From contig NZ_CP015637.1 of the NCBI RefSeq assembly GCF_001708445.1, positions 3,287,001-3,351,000 on the forward strand: a stretch of DNA of 64,000 bases, read 5' to 3'. Origin of the DNA: Pseudomonas fluorescens. GTDB lineage: Bacteria; Pseudomonadota; Gammaproteobacteria; Pseudomonadales; Pseudomonadaceae. A model generated the notes under the pieces. The model had not been told where the DNA came from and searched no databases. It worked only from the letters and a program-made list of their open reading frames with translations. Positions 1-9,281 of the stretch are shown here, one piece after another (within the stretch, counting starts at the first letter, position 1; every line of letters begins with the position of its first letter). The position numbers and the translations under genes are program-made.

Positions 1-426
1 GAAGCAGTCGTTGGAACTCTGGGAGCGGTTGACGTGATCGTTGGGGTGTACGGGGCTCTTGCCGCCACGGGTCTTGCCCGACAGCTCGTTGGCGCGGCCG
101 GCGATCACTTCGTTGGCGTTCATGTTGCTTTGGGTGCCGCTGCCGGTTTGCCACACCACCAAGGGGAATTGGTCGTCATGTTGGCCGGCCAGTACTTCGT
201 CGGCGGCTTGTTCGATCAAGCGGGCGATATCGGCGGGCAGGTCGCCATTGCGGTCGTTGACCCGGGCAGCGGCCTTCTTGATCAAGGCCAGGGCGTGCAG
301 GACCGCCAGGGGCATGCGCTGTTCGCCGATAGCGAAGTTCACCAGCGAACGTTGGGTCTGGGCGCCCCAGTAAGCGTCATCCGGGACTTGGACTTCTCCC
401 AGGCTGTCGGTTTCGATACGGCTCAT
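1..426 (-). CDS. fumC: Class II fumarate hydratase FumC, N-terminal part (cut by window edge)
   Basis: Reading the minus strand from the ATG at 426 gives about 142 residues beginning [12 protein letters not shown] and containing the class II fumarase segments [22 protein letters not shown] and [14 protein letters not shown]. This enzyme interconverts fumarate and malate in the TCA cycle as an iron-free homotetramer in the cytoplasm. The family is about 460 residues long, so roughly the last two thirds, including the SS-loop signature, lies outside the window. It is transcribed away from the DUF2059/bolA/trhO genes. The assignment is clear from the active-site T-G-S-G-T-x-S-N-M-N block. Confidence 0.96.
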   Translation of the reverse strand, partial: MSRIETDSLGEVQVPDDAYWGAQTQRSLVNFAIGEQRMPLAVLHALALIKKAAARVNDRNGDLPADIARLIEQAADEVLAGQHDDQFPLVVWQTGSGTQSNMNANEVIAGRANELSGKTRGGKSPVHPNDHVNRSQSSNDCF

Positions 427-524
427 CGGGCACACTCCTTCAGGTTCGTTTGCGCAGTTTAGGCTGTGATCGGCCCGGGGGGTTCCCTAAAAGACTTTTC
501 ATCGGATTCATTCACGGCAATCCG

Positions 525-562
525 CGCCCGCTAAGGCTCGGGGTTGAGCCGGGGCGTTTTTT
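525..562 (+). terminator. Hairpin plus T-tract in the leader ahead of the DUF2059 gene
   Basis: CGCCC (525-529) can pair with GGGCG (552-556), and an inner stem GGCTC/GAGCC (535-539/546-550) closes a GGGGTT loop. Six T follow at 557-562. On the plus strand this has the form of an intrinsic terminator. However, the only gene to its left (fumC) runs the other way, so it lies in the leader of the plus-strand DUF2059 gene rather than behind a gene. It may be an attenuator or a by-product of an older arrangement. Confidence 0.45.
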
Positions 563-618
563 AGGCGCAGAATGGGCGCCCTTGGGGTCTTACCTCGCCT
601 GCTAGAAAAGGAAACTCG

Positions 619-1137
619 ATGACTCGTCTTCGTGCCATCTGTACCGCGGTTGCTCTGGTTTGCGCCAGCGGCCAGGTTTTTGCCGATACCGCCAGCCACA
701 ACGCCAGTGCCGAAGCCTTCCTTACCCTGGCCCACGCTGACAAGCTGGGGACCCCGGTGTACATGCAAGTGCAGCAAATGTTCGCCCAGCGTTTCGAACA
801 GACCAAGGCGCCTGCCGCCAAACAGTCCGTACTGGACAGCTACCAGGCCAAGGCCAATGCTGCCCTGGACCAAGCCATCGGCTGGCCGAAACTGAAGCCG
901 GACATGGTCAAGCTCTACACCAGCAACTTCAGCGAATCCGAGCTCAAGGACCTGGTTGCGTTCTACCAGTCGCCACTGGGCAAGAAAGTCCTGGAGAAAA
1001 TGCCGCAGCTGACCCAGCAATCGGCCCAGATGACCCAGGCCAAACTGGAAAGCGCCGTGCCGGTGGTGAACAAGCTGTTGGAAGACATGACCAACGAGCT
1101 GACGCCTAAAGCCGCCGCACCGGCCAAGAAGAAGTAA
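619..1137 (+). CDS. DUF2059-family exported protein
   Basis: 172 residues with a clear Sec signal peptide (about residues 1-22, ending in GQVFA). The mature part is helical and carries the DUF2059 pattern around residues 90-135 (YTSNFSESELKDLVAFYQSPLGKK), with a basic, Ala/Pro-rich tail ending in AKKK. The family is periplasmic and of unknown biochemical role. AAAGGAAA lies just before the ATG at 619. The next gene, bolA, begins 12 bases after the stop, so the two are probably co-transcribed. Confidence 0.88.
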   Translation: MTRLRAICTAVALVCASGQVFADTASHNASAEAFLTLAHADKLGTPVYMQVQQMFAQRFEQTKAPAAKQSVLDSYQAKANAALDQAIGWPKLKPDMVKLYTSNFSESELKDLVAFYQSPLGKKVLEKMPQLTQQSAQMTQAKLESAVPVVNKLLEDMTNELTPKAAAPAKKK

Positions 1138-1149
1138 GCAGGAATGACC

Positions 1150-1440
1150 ATGCAACAGCGTATCGAAACGGCACTTGCCGCCCTGGCCCCGGAGCACTTG
1201 AGCGTGCTGGACGAAAGCCATATGCACAGCCGTGGGTTGCAGACCCACTTCAAGGCCGTGCTGGTCAGCCAGCAGTTCGAGGGGCTCAACCGCGTCAAGC
1301 GCCACCAGAAGGTCTACGCCACCCTGGGTGACCTGATGAGCGAGTTTCATGCGCTGGCGCTGCATACCTACACGCCCGCAGAGTGGGCGAAAATCGACGC
1401 AGCCCCGGCCTCGCCGACCTGCGCCGGCGGCCATGGCTGA
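1150..1440 (+). CDS. bolA: BolA-family protein
   Basis: About 96 residues with a complete BolA fold: an N-terminal helix, an HFKAVLVSQQFEGLNRVKRHQKVY core, and the LHALALHTYTPAEW end. BolA proteins work with monothiol glutaredoxins in iron-sulfur trafficking and affect cell shape and stress responses. An in-frame ATG at 1144 would add two residues, but AGGA (1140-1143) abuts that codon and sits six bases before the ATG at 1150, so 1150 is preferred. The C-terminal stretch after TYTPAEW is variable in the family. A terminator-like hairpin follows at 1482. Confidence 0.92.
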   Translation: MQQRIETALAALAPEHLSVLDESHMHSRGLQTHFKAVLVSQQFEGLNRVKRHQKVYATLGDLMSEFHALALHTYTPAEWAKIDAAPASPTCAGGHG

Positions 1441-1468
1441 TGACCGGGTGCCTCTGACACCTCGCATT

Positions 1469-1477
1469 TGCTAGAAT
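1469..1477 (+). promoter_or_regulatory. Candidate extended -10 promoter for trhO
   Basis: TG-C-TAGAAT (1469-1477) matches an extended -10 element. No convincing -35 box lies 17 bases upstream, as is often the case for extended -10 promoters. The predicted start of transcription falls at about 1484, at the foot of the hairpin at 1482-1505, so the same hairpin would end bolA transcripts and also form the extreme 5' end of the trhO leader. Confidence 0.4.
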
Positions 1478-1481
1478 CCGC

Positions 1482-1511
1482 AACGCGCCGCTTAGCCGGC
1501 GCGTTTTTTTT
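1482..1511 (+). terminator. Intrinsic terminator after bolA
   Basis: Nine-base-pair stem AACGCGCCG / CGGCGCGTT (1482-1490 and 1497-1505) with loop CTTAGC, followed by a run of eight T (1504-1511). Confidence 0.85.
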
Positions 1512-1558
1512 GCATCCGGTTCACCCCTTACGAGGGTAGCCACCTGGAGAGAACACCC

Positions 1559-2500
1559 ATGACTCAACCGATTGTCGTGGCGGCACTGTATAAGTTCGTC
1601 ACCCTCGAAGATTACGTTGCGCTGCGCGAGCCCCTGCTGCAGGCGATGGTCGACAATGGCATCAAAGGCACCTTGCTGATCGCCGAAGAAGGCATCAACG
1701 GTACCATTTCCGGCAGCCGCGAAGGCATTGACGGCCTGATGGCCTGGCTCAAGAACGACCCGCGCATGGACGACATCGACCACAAAGAGTCGTACTGCGA
1801 CGAGCAGCCGTTCTACCGCACCAAGGTCAAGCTCAAGAAAGAGATCGTGACCCTGGGCGTCGAAGGCGTCGACCCGAACAAGAAGGTCGGCACCTACGTC
1901 GATCCGCAGGACTGGAACGCGCTGATCAGCGACCCCGAAGTGTTGTTGATCGACACCCGTAACGACTACGAAGTGTCCATCGGCACTTTTGAAGGCGCGA
2001 TCGACCCGAAAACCACCAGTTTTCGCGAATTTCCCGACTATATCAAAGCCAACTTCGACCCGGCCAAGCACAAGAAGGTCGCCATGTTCTGCACCGGCGG
2101 CATTCGTTGCGAAAAGGCCTCGAGCTACATGCTCAGTGAAGGCTTCGATGAGGTCTACCACCTCAAGGGCGGCATCCTGAAGTACCTCGAAGAGGTGCCG
2201 CAGGCAGAGACCAAATGGCAGGGCGACTGCTTTGTGTTCGACAATCGCGTCACCGTGCGCCACGACTTGAGCGAAGGCGACTACGATCAATGTCATGCCT
2301 GCCGCACACCGGTGAGCGTGCAAGACCGCGCATCCGAGCACTATGTGGCGGGCATCAGTTGCCCACATTGCTGGGATAAGCTGCCGGAGAAAACCCGTCG
2401 CAGCGCGATCGACCGGCAAAAGCAGATTGAGTTGGCCAAGGCCCGCAATATGCCGCACCCGATCGGCTTCAACTACAAGCAAACTCCTTCCGAGGCCTGA
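1559..2500 (+). CDS. trhO: tRNA uridine(34) hydroxylase TrhO (rhodanese family, YceA-type)
   Basis: 313 residues. It has an N-terminal acylphosphatase-like domain (about 1-95, with [17 protein letters not shown]), a rhodanese domain (about 120-220) with the active-site loop [11 protein letters not shown], and a cysteine-rich tail (CHACR near 244, ISCPHCW near 265). TrhO proteins form 5-hydroxyuridine at tRNA position 34 using O2, the first step to cmo5U/mo5U; the catalytic cysteine of the rhodanese loop is present. The start ATG follows a GGAGA ribosome-binding site. The dsbA-like gene begins three bases after the stop, suggesting coupling. Confidence 0.95.
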   Translation: MTQPIVVAALYKFVTLEDYVALREPLLQAMVDNGIKGTLLIAEEGINGTISGSREGIDGLMAWLKNDPRMDDIDHKESYCDEQPFYRTKVKLKKEIVTLGVEGVDPNKKVGTYVDPQDWNALISDPEVLLIDTRNDYEVSIGTFEGAIDPKTTSFREFPDYIKANFDPAKHKKVAMFCTGGIRCEKASSYMLSEGFDEVYHLKGGILKYLEEVPQAETKWQGDCFVFDNRVTVRHDLSEGDYDQCHACRTPVSVQDRASEHYVAGISCPHCWDKLPEKTRRSAIDRQKQIELAKARNMPHPIGFNYKQTPSEA

Positions 2501-2503
2501 GCC

Positions 2504-3139
2504 ATGTCCGCGCGCCTGCTCTATGTAATGGATCCTATGTGTTCCTGGTGCTGGGGCTTTGCCCCGGTGGCGCAGGCGCTGGTTGAGCAGGCCCAGGCGG
2601 CCGGCGTGGAGCTGCACCTGGTGGTGGGCGGCTTGCGCACTGGCAGCGGCGCGGCGCTGGAGCCGACGACCCGGCGCTATATCCTGGAACACTGGCAGGC
2701 GGTCACCGACGCCACCGGGCAGACGTTCACGTTCGAAGGCGCGCTGCCCGACGGTTTTGTCTACGACACGGAGCCAGCGTGCCGTGCAATTGTCACTGCG
2801 CGCAGCCTGGCGCCGGATTGCGCGTGGAAACTGCTGGGCCTGATCCAGCATGCATTTTATGTCGAGGGGCGCGATGTGACCCTCGCCAGTGTGCTGGTGG
2901 AACTGGCCGAGGAGGCCGGTATCCCGCGTATCGAGTTTGCCGGCGCTTTCGACCGCGCCGAGCAGCATGCCGCTACCGCCGCCGATTTCACCTGGGTGCA
3001 GGACCTGGGGATCGCCGGTTTCCCGACGCTGCTGGCCGAGCGCAATGGCCAGTTGGCGTTGCTGACCAATGGCTACCAGCCGCTCTCCGAGCTGTCGCCT
3101 CTGCTCGCCCGATGGCTGGAGCGAGCTGCCTGTGCATGA
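2504..3139 (+). CDS. DsbA-family thioredoxin-fold protein
   Basis: 211 residues without a signal peptide. The N-terminus carries the thioredoxin-fold motif DPMCSWCWGF (CxxC near residues 13-16), and the cis-proline loop AGFPTLL lies near residue 175. This arrangement matches cytoplasmic DsbA-like (FrnE-type) dithiol oxidoreductases; the substrate is unknown. It sits between trhO and an ABC exporter gene whose GTG start overlaps its stop by eight bases. Confidence 0.85.
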   Translation: MSARLLYVMDPMCSWCWGFAPVAQALVEQAQAAGVELHLVVGGLRTGSGAALEPTTRRYILEHWQAVTDATGQTFTFEGALPDGFVYDTEPACRAIVTARSLAPDCAWKLLGLIQHAFYVEGRDVTLASVLVELAEEAGIPRIEFAGAFDRAEQHAATAADFTWVQDLGIAGFPTLLAERNGQLALLTNGYQPLSELSPLLARWLERAACA

Positions 3140-4949
3140 TCAGCCCGACCTAACGCCCACCCCTCGTGTCGACCGCTTGACCTGGGCGGAGATCCGCCGC
3201 CTGGCCCTGCGTCACAAGAAATCCCTGTGGATCGCCAACGGTGTCGCCGTCCTGGCGACCCTGTGCAGCGTGCCTATTCCGCTGCTGTTGCCGCTGTTGG
3301 TCGACGAAGTGCTGTTGGGCCACGGCGATGCCGCGCTCAAGGTGATGAACCACGCGTTGCCCCTGGGTTGGCAAAAGGCCGCTGGGTATATCGGCTTGAT
3401 GCTGCTGGTGACCTTGGCCCTGCGCTGTGGTGCGCTGGTATTCAACGTGGTGCAGGCGCGTTTGTTTGCCCGGCTGGCCAAGGACATCGTCTACCGCATC
3501 CGCGTGCGCCTGATCGAACGGCTCAAGCGTATTTCCCTGGGGGAATACGAAAGCCTGGGCAGCGGCACGGTCACCACGCACCTGGTCACCGACCTGGATA
3601 CGTTGGACAAGTTCGTCGGCGAAACCCTCAGCCGTTTCCTGGTGGCGATGCTCACCCTGGTGGGCACGTCGGCCATCCTGGTGTGGATGCATTGGCAACT
3701 GGCGCTGCTGATCCTGTTGTTCAACCCGCTGGTGATCTACGCCACGGTGCAGCTGGGCAAGCGCGTCAAACACCTGAAGAAACTGGAAAACGACAGCACC
3801 TCGCGCTTTACCCAGGCGCTGACCGAAACCCTCGATGCCATTCAGGAAGTGCGCGCCGGTAACCGCCAGGGCTTTTTCCTCGGGCGCCTCGGCCAGCGTG
3901 CCCAGGAAGTGCGGGACTACGCCATCCACTCCCAGTGGAAAACCGACGCCTCCAGCCGCGCCAGTGGCTTGCTGTTCCAATTCGGCATCGACATCTTCCG
4001 TGCGGCAGCGATGCTGACGGTGCTGTTCTCCGACCTCTCCATCGGCCAGATGCTCGCGGTATTCAGCTACCTGTGGTTCATGATCGGTCCGGTGGAGCAG
4101 TTATTGAACCTGCAATACGCCTACTACGCGGCGGGCGGGGCGCTGACGCGGATCAACGAACTGCTGGCACGCGCCGATGAGCCGCAATATGCCGGCGGCC
4201 AAGACCCGTTTGCCGGGCGCGAGACGGTCGGCCTTGAAGTGCGCGGCCTCACGTTCGGGTATGGCGAAGAACGGGTGCTCGATCAATTGAACCTGGCCAT
4301 CGAGCCGGGGGAGAAGGTGGCAATCGTCGGCGCCAGTGGCGGCGGCAAAAGTACTCTGGTGCAACTGCTGCTGGGGCTCTACACGCCGCAAGCTGGCAGC
4401 ATTCGTTTTGGCGGCGCCACCCAGCAGGAAATCGGCCTGGAGACCATTCGCGAGAACGTCGCGGTGGTGTTGCAACACCCGGCGCTGTTCAACGATACCG
4501 TGCGGGCCAACTTGACGATGGGGCGCAGCCGCACGGACCAGGCGTGCTGGCAGGCCCTTGAAATCGCCCAGTTGGATGCGACCGTCAAGGCGCTGCCCAT
4601 GGGGTTGGATAGTATCGTCGGTCGCTCAGGCGTGCGCTTCTCCGGCGGGCAGCGGCAACGCCTGGCGATTGCGCGCATGGTGTTGGCCGAGCCGAAAGTG
4701 GTGATCCTGGATGAAGCCACCTCCGCCCTGGACGCCGCCACCGAGTACAACCTGCACCAGGCGTTGGCGCGGTTTCTCAGTGGCCGTACTACACTGATCA
4801 TTGCCCACCGGTTGTCAGCAGTGAAGCAGGCAGACCGGGTGTTGGTGTTCGATGGTGGGCATATCGCCGAAGATGGCGACCATCAGCAACTGATCGCCGA
4901 CGGCGGCCTGTACGCCAAACTTTACGGGCACCTGCAACAAGTGCGTTGA
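3132..4949 (+). CDS. ABC exporter, fused permease and ATPase
   Basis: 605 residues from the GTG at 3132, which has GGAG ten bases upstream and overlaps the preceding stop; a longer frame begins inside the dsbA-like gene but has no good ribosome site. An N-terminal six-helix exporter domain (about 20-320) is followed by an ATPase domain (about 345-600) with Walker A GASGGGKST, signature SGGQRQRLAIAR, Walker B VVILDEATSALD and H-loop IIAHRLS. This is a half-size ABCB-type exporter that would work as a homodimer in the inner membrane. The substrate is unknown. From knowledge of P. aeruginosa, a similar exporter gene lies next to rbdA (PA0860-PA0861), which supports synteny. Confidence 0.92.
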   Translation: MHDQPDLTPTPRVDRLTWAEIRRLALRHKKSLWIANGVAVLATLCSVPIPLLLPLLVDEVLLGHGDAALKVMNHALPLGWQKAAGYIGLMLLVTLALRCGALVFNVVQARLFARLAKDIVYRIRVRLIERLKRISLGEYESLGSGTVTTHLVTDLDTLDKFVGETLSRFLVAMLTLVGTSAILVWMHWQLALLILLFNPLVIYATVQLGKRVKHLKKLENDSTSRFTQALTETLDAIQEVRAGNRQGFFLGRLGQRAQEVRDYAIHSQWKTDASSRASGLLFQFGIDIFRAAAMLTVLFSDLSIGQMLAVFSYLWFMIGPVEQLLNLQYAYYAAGGALTRINELLARADEPQYAGGQDPFAGRETVGLEVRGLTFGYGEERVLDQLNLAIEPGEKVAIVGASGGGKSTLVQLLLGLYTPQAGSIRFGGATQQEIGLETIRENVAVVLQHPALFNDTVRANLTMGRSRTDQACWQALEIAQLDATVKALPMGLDSIVGRSGVRFSGGQRQRLAIARMVLAEPKVVILDEATSALDAATEYNLHQALARFLSGRTTLIIAHRLSAVKQADRVLVFDGGHIAEDGDHQQLIADGGLYAKLYGHLQQVR

Positions 4950-5020
4950 TTTAGCCTACGCTGTGCTATCAGGAGCGGATGTTCGCGTGCGTTTTCAGCT
5001 GTGCATGTGCAAGGGACTTC

Positions 5021-7483
5021 ATGAAGCAAAAGCGGACTCTCGGAACGCCACGGTTGTTGGGCATTGTCTGGCCATTTATCGCCGTCGTGCTGTTCCAGGC
5101 ATTGTTGGGCAGTGTCAGTCTCTACGTACTCTCGGCCGTGCGTGGTTATGTGGCCGGCGAAAGCCTGTGGTCAAAAGGCCAGAAGGACGCCATCTACTAC
5201 CTGACCCTGTACGCCGACAATCGTGACGAAGCCACCTTCCTCAAATACCAGCAGGCCATCGCCGTGCCCCAGGGCGGGCATGAGCTGCGTATCGCCCTGG
5301 ACCGGCCCATACCCGATCTCTCCGCCGCACGCCTGGGGATCCTCAAGGGGGGCAACCATCCGGATGACGTCTCCAGCCTGATCTGGTTGTACCTCAACTT
5401 TCGCCATTTCAGTTACCTGGAAAAAGCCATCGAGTTGTGGACCGTGGGGGATGGCTACCTGGTGCAACTGGATGACCTGGCCCAGACGATGCACCGCGCA
5501 ATCACCACCCACCAGGTCAGCGGCGACGCTGTGCGGCAATGGAAAGCCCAGATCTTTGCCATCAACGACGGCGTGACGCCGGCGGCCAAGGCGTTCAGTG
5601 ATGCCCTGGGCGAAGGTTCGCGATTTATCCTGCGGCTGTTGATGATTACCAACCTGGCCACGGCCCTGGGCCTGATCGCCCTGGCTTTGCTGCGCACCCA
5701 TAAGTTACTGCGCCAGCGTCATGCGTTCGCCGATGCCCTGGAATTGGAAAAGGAGCGGGCGCAGATCACTCTGGAATCGATCGGGGACGGGGTGATCACC
5801 ACTGATGTCAATGGTGCCATTGCCTACATGAACCCGGCGGCCGAGGCGCTGACCCACTGGAAATCGTCCCAGGCCCAGGGCCTGCCCCTGGCTTCGCTGT
5901 TCAATTTGCTGGATGAAGACGCCCAGCCCGATGGATTTACCCTGATCGAGCACATCACCAAAGGCCAGCTCAGCGGTGGCAGTGAACACTCCAAAACCAT
6001 TCAGCGCCTGGACGGCAGCACCGTCTCGGTGACCCTGGTGGGCGCGCCGATCCGTAGCGCCGGCAAGGTCAGCGGGGCGGTGCTGGTGCTGCACGACATG
6101 ACTCAGGAGCGCCAGTACATTGCCAATCTGTCGTGGCAAGCCACCCACGATGCCCTGACCGGCCTGGCCAACCGCCGCGAATTCGAATTCCGCCTGGAGC
6201 AGGTGTTGCAACAGGCCGCGCGCCAGCAAAGTGGGCGCCACGCCTTGATGTTCCTCGACCTGGACCAGTTCAAGCTGGTCAACGATACCTGCGGGCATGC
6301 GGCAGGCGACGAACTGCTGCGCCACATCTGCGCCTTGTTGCAATCGGACCTGCGGGAGGGCGACACGCTGGCGCGCCTGGGCGGCGATGAGTTCGGTATT
6401 TTGCTGGAGAACTGCCCGGCGCCGGTGGCGGAAAAAATCGCCGAAAGCCTGCGCCATACCGTGCAAAGCCTGCATTTTGTGTGGAAGGGGCGGCCGTTCA
6501 TGACCACGGTCAGCATTGGCCTGGTGCACCTCTCACACGCGCCGACCACCTTGGAGACATCGCTGCGGGCCGCCGATATGGCGTGCTACATGGCCAAGGA
6601 AAAGGGCCGCAACCGCGTGCAGGTCTACCATGCCGATGACTCTGAGCTGTCCTTGCGTTTCGGCGAGATGGCCTGGGTGCAGCGCCTGCACATGGCCCTG
6701 GAAGAAAACCGTTTCTGCCTGTATGCCCAGGAAATCGCAGCCTTGGGCCATACGGACCCCGGTAACGGACATATCGAGGTCCTCCTGCGCCTGCATGATG
6801 AGGCCGGTCGGATCATTCTGCCGGACAGCTTTATCCCGGCAGCCGAACGTTACGGCCTGATGACCTCGCTGGATCGCTGGGTGGTTGAGAACGTGTTCAA
6901 GATCATCGCCCGCTGCATGCATGAGCGTCCGGGCCAGCCCATGGCCATGTGTGCGATTAATCTGTCGGGAATAACCATTGGCGATGACGATTTCCTGGGG
7001 TTTCTACGTGACAAATTCGCGGCTTACAGCATTCCTGCGGAAATGATTTGTTTTGAAATAACTGAGACCAGCGCTATTGCCAATTTGGGTAGTGCAATTC
7101 GCTTTATTAATGAACTCAAAGCGTTAGGTTGCCATTTTTCACTCGACGACTTTTGTGCCGGAATGTCCTCATTCGCTTATCTGAAACATTTACCTGTAGA
7201 CTTCCTGAAGATCGATGGAAGTTTCGTAAAGGATATGCTGGACGACCCGATTAACCGCGCCATGGTCGAAGTGATCAATCACATCGGCCACGTCATGGGT
7301 AAGCGCACAATTGCCGAGTTTGTTGAAACACCGCTCATTGAACAGGCGTTACTCGAGATTGGTGTGGATTACGCTCAGGGCTACGTGATTGAACGCCCGC
7401 AGTTGTTTACCCCTGATAGCTTGCAGTGTCGACCTGTGCGGCCGCAGCCCCTGTTATTCAAGGCGCCCGGCACATTCCGCTGA
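5021..7483 (+). CDS. rbdA: RbdA-like membrane PAS-GGDEF-EAL protein
   Basis: 820 residues from the ATG at 5021, which has AAGGGA upstream; a longer in-frame start at 4979 has no better support. Two N-terminal membrane helices (about 15-37 and 200-220) bracket a periplasmic segment. A PAS domain follows (about 245-360), then a GGDEF domain with intact LARLGGDEFG, then an EAL domain. The EAL signature reads E-V-L-L-R, which fits ExLxR, and the DDFG motif reads DDFCAG. The metal/catalytic blocks INLS, FEITET and FLKIDGSF are kept. RbdA in P. aeruginosa is a dual-domain phosphodiesterase that lowers c-di-GMP and promotes biofilm dispersal. The gene symbol rests on architecture and neighbours. Confidence 0.82.
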   Translation: MKQKRTLGTPRLLGIVWPFIAVVLFQALLGSVSLYVLSAVRGYVAGESLWSKGQKDAIYYLTLYADNRDEATFLKYQQAIAVPQGGHELRIALDRPIPDLSAARLGILKGGNHPDDVSSLIWLYLNFRHFSYLEKAIELWTVGDGYLVQLDDLAQTMHRAITTHQVSGDAVRQWKAQIFAINDGVTPAAKAFSDALGEGSRFILRLLMITNLATALGLIALALLRTHKLLRQRHAFADALELEKERAQITLESIGDGVITTDVNGAIAYMNPAAEALTHWKSSQAQGLPLASLFNLLDEDAQPDGFTLIEHITKGQLSGGSEHSKTIQRLDGSTVSVTLVGAPIRSAGKVSGAVLVLHDMTQERQYIANLSWQATHDALTGLANRREFEFRLEQVLQQAARQQSGRHALMFLDLDQFKLVNDTCGHAAGDELLRHICALLQSDLREGDTLARLGGDEFGILLENCPAPVAEKIAESLRHTVQSLHFVWKGRPFMTTVSIGLVHLSHAPTTLETSLRAADMACYMAKEKGRNRVQVYHADDSELSLRFGEMAWVQRLHMALEENRFCLYAQEIAALGHTDPGNGHIEVLLRLHDEAGRIILPDSFIPAAERYGLMTSLDRWVVENVFKIIARCMHERPGQPMAMCAINLSGITIGDDDFLGFLRDKFAAYSIPAEMICFEITETSAIANLGSAIRFINELKALGCHFSLDDFCAGMSSFAYLKHLPVDFLKIDGSFVKDMLDDPINRAMVEVINHIGHVMGKRTIAEFVETPLIEQALLEIGVDYAQGYVIERPQLFTPDSLQCRPVRPQPLLFKAPGTFR

Positions 7484-7528
7484 AACATTTGCTGGTCTGT
7501 ACAATCACACTTAAAAAGGAGCCTTACA

Positions 7529-8332
7529 GTGATCGACACCTTCAACCGAACCGGCCCGCTTATGGAAGCCTCAAGTTACCCCGCCTGGGCACAACGACTG
7601 ATCCAGGACTGTAGTGAGAGCAAGCGCCGAGTTGTCGAGCACGAACTGTACCAGCGCATGCGTGATAACACGCTCAGCGCCAAGACCATGCGCCATTACC
7701 TTATTGGTGGCTGGCCAGTGGTTGAACAGTTTGCCTTGTACATGGCACAGAACCTCACCAAAACCAAGTTTGCCCGTCATCCTGGAGAGGACATGGCGCG
7801 GCGGTGGCTGATGCGCAACATTCGCGTGGAACTGAACCACGCCGACTATTGGGTGCATTGGGCCCGCGCCCATGGCGTCAGCCTCGAAGAGTTGCAAGCG
7901 CAGAACGTACCGCCGGAGTTGCATGCACTGAGCCATTGGTGCTGGCACACAAGTTCGGCCGACTCGCTGATCGTGGCGATTGCCGCGACCAACTACGCGA
8001 TCGAGGGGGCGACCGGGGAGTGGTCCGCGGTGGTATGTTCCACCGGCGTCTACGCTGCCGCCTTCCCCGAGGAAGACCGCAAGCGCGCGATGAAATGGCT
8101 GAAGATGCACGCCCAGTACGATGACGCCCACCCGTGGGAAGCGCTGGAAATCATCTGCACCCTGGCCGGGATGAACCCGACCAAGGCGCTGCAGGCAGAG
8201 CTGCGCCAGGCCGTGTGCAAGAGCTACGACTACATGTACCTGTTCCTGGAAAGCTGCATGCGCCTGGAGAAAGACAAACCTGCGGTCATGGCGGTGCGTG
8301 AACGCCCGGTTCGCGTGGCCAGCGAAGCATAA
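7529..8332 (+). CDS. undA: UndA, non-heme iron fatty-acid decarboxylase making 1-undecene
   Basis: 267 residues from a GTG start with AAAAAGGA upstream. It is an all-helical TenA/heme-oxygenase-like protein. The residues known to bind metal in UndA fall at the same numbers here: E101 and H104 (in VELNHADYW), E159 (in NYAIEGATGEW), and H194, D198 and H201 (in HAQYDDAHPW). UndA converts lauric acid to the volatile alkene 1-undecene with O2, and is characteristic of Pseudomonas. It stands alone, convergent with a diguanylate cyclase gene. A generic TenA/PqqC label would be less precise. Confidence 0.93.
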   Translation: MIDTFNRTGPLMEASSYPAWAQRLIQDCSESKRRVVEHELYQRMRDNTLSAKTMRHYLIGGWPVVEQFALYMAQNLTKTKFARHPGEDMARRWLMRNIRVELNHADYWVHWARAHGVSLEELQAQNVPPELHALSHWCWHTSSADSLIVAIAATNYAIEGATGEWSAVVCSTGVYAAAFPEEDRKRAMKWLKMHAQYDDAHPWEALEIICTLAGMNPTKALQAELRQAVCKSYDYMYLFLESCMRLEKDKPAVMAVRERPVRVASEA

Positions 8333-8342
8333 GGTCAGCGTG

Positions 8343-8366
8343 ATGGCGGGGTCATTACCCCGCCAT
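8343..8366. terminator. Symmetric hairpin between convergent undA and GGDEF genes
   Basis: A ten-base-pair stem ATGGCGGGGT / ACCCCGCCAT (8343-8352 and 8357-8366) with loop CATT. It overlaps the stop codon of the minus-strand gene. No clear T-run follows on either side, so termination strength is uncertain. Confidence 0.5.
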
Positions 8367-9281
8367 TGCCAAGCGGTTACGGCCTTCGCGCTTGGCCACG
8401 TACAGCGCATTGTCGGCCCGGCGCAACAGGCTGTCGGCAGACTCACCCGCCAACAAGGTCGAGCAGCCCAGGCTCACCGTCAATTCGATGCGTAGGTCAT
8501 CCTCCCAGTAGTCCTGGGCCTGCGTCGCCTGGCGCAGACGCTCGCCAACCATCGCCGCGGCATCCCGGCCGGTGTTGGACAGCAGGATCAGAAACTCTTC
8601 CCCGCCAAACCGAAACACCATGTCCACGTTACGCAACTGGGCCTTGATCGCTGCGGCGACCGCGCGCAGCACGTTATCGCCGGCCGCATGCCCATGGGTG
8701 TCGTTGATCTGTTTGAAGTGATCGATGTCCAGCATCAGCAACGACAACGGGTTCAGGTGCCGCCGCGCCATATCGATTTCCCGTTGCAGGGTCTGGTCCA
8801 TGGCGACGCGGTTACCGGTCTGGGTCAGCGGGTCGCGCAGCGCACTGCGGGTGGCGGCGCGGTAGAGCAGGGCGTTGCGCATCGGGTAGAGCAGGGTGGC
8901 CAGCAGGGATTCGAGTTGGCTCAGCTCTTCTTCCACCAAGCGTTGGTTGCGGCGGAACACCAGTTCACCCAAGTGCTCGCCTTCGTGACTGAGGGCATAA
9001 CTGACCGAATGATGGCCGCGATGACCAAACTCCAGGCGCAGATCACTGGCCTGGTGGCGGTACAGCAGGGCATCAAGGGGTACCAGACGCTGGATCTCGC
9101 GAAAGAACAGGCCGAGGATACGCTCCGGTTCCAAGCTGACCTGCAATTGCTGACCCAGTTGCTGGCGAAGCTGGACAGTGGTGGTGGGGCGGCGCGGCAG
9201 AGAGGTTGGCTGGCCAAAGCCCAGGCGTTGCAATTTGGCCGTGTCGAAGTCGATTGCGTGGGTCTGGGTGGGTGTTTTCAT
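8355..9281 (-). CDS. GGDEF diguanylate cyclase with N-terminal sensory region
   Basis: 308 residues from the ATG at 9281, which has AGAGG ten bases before it; a GTG at 9302 would add seven residues. Residues about 30-145 form a GAF-like region with no membrane helices. Residues about 145-305 form a GGDEF domain with the active motif RFGGEEF and the upstream DIDHFKQINDTHGH block that binds metal and GTP. It should make c-di-GMP in the cytoplasm. No RxxD inhibitory site was recognised. It lies convergent to undA. Confidence 0.9.
   Translation of the reverse strand: MKTPTQTHAIDFDTAKLQRLGFGQPTSLPRRPTTTVQLRQQLGQQLQVSLEPERILGLFFREIQRLVPLDALLYRHQASDLRLEFGHRGHHSVSYALSHEGEHLGELVFRRNQRLVEEELSQLESLLATLLYPMRNALLYRAATRSALRDPLTQTGNRVAMDQTLQREIDMARRHLNPLSLLMLDIDHFKQINDTHGHAAGDNVLRAVAAAIKAQLRNVDMVFRFGGEEFLILLSNTGRDAAAMVGERLRQATQAQDYWEDDLRIELTVSLGCSTLLAGESADSLLRRADNALYVAKREGRNRLAMAG

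Noticed and set aside
1295..2968. 557-codon minus-strand frame opposite trhO
   Set aside because: Shadow of trhO and its neighbours. Composition is unlike a real protein, while the plus frame has a full TrhO.
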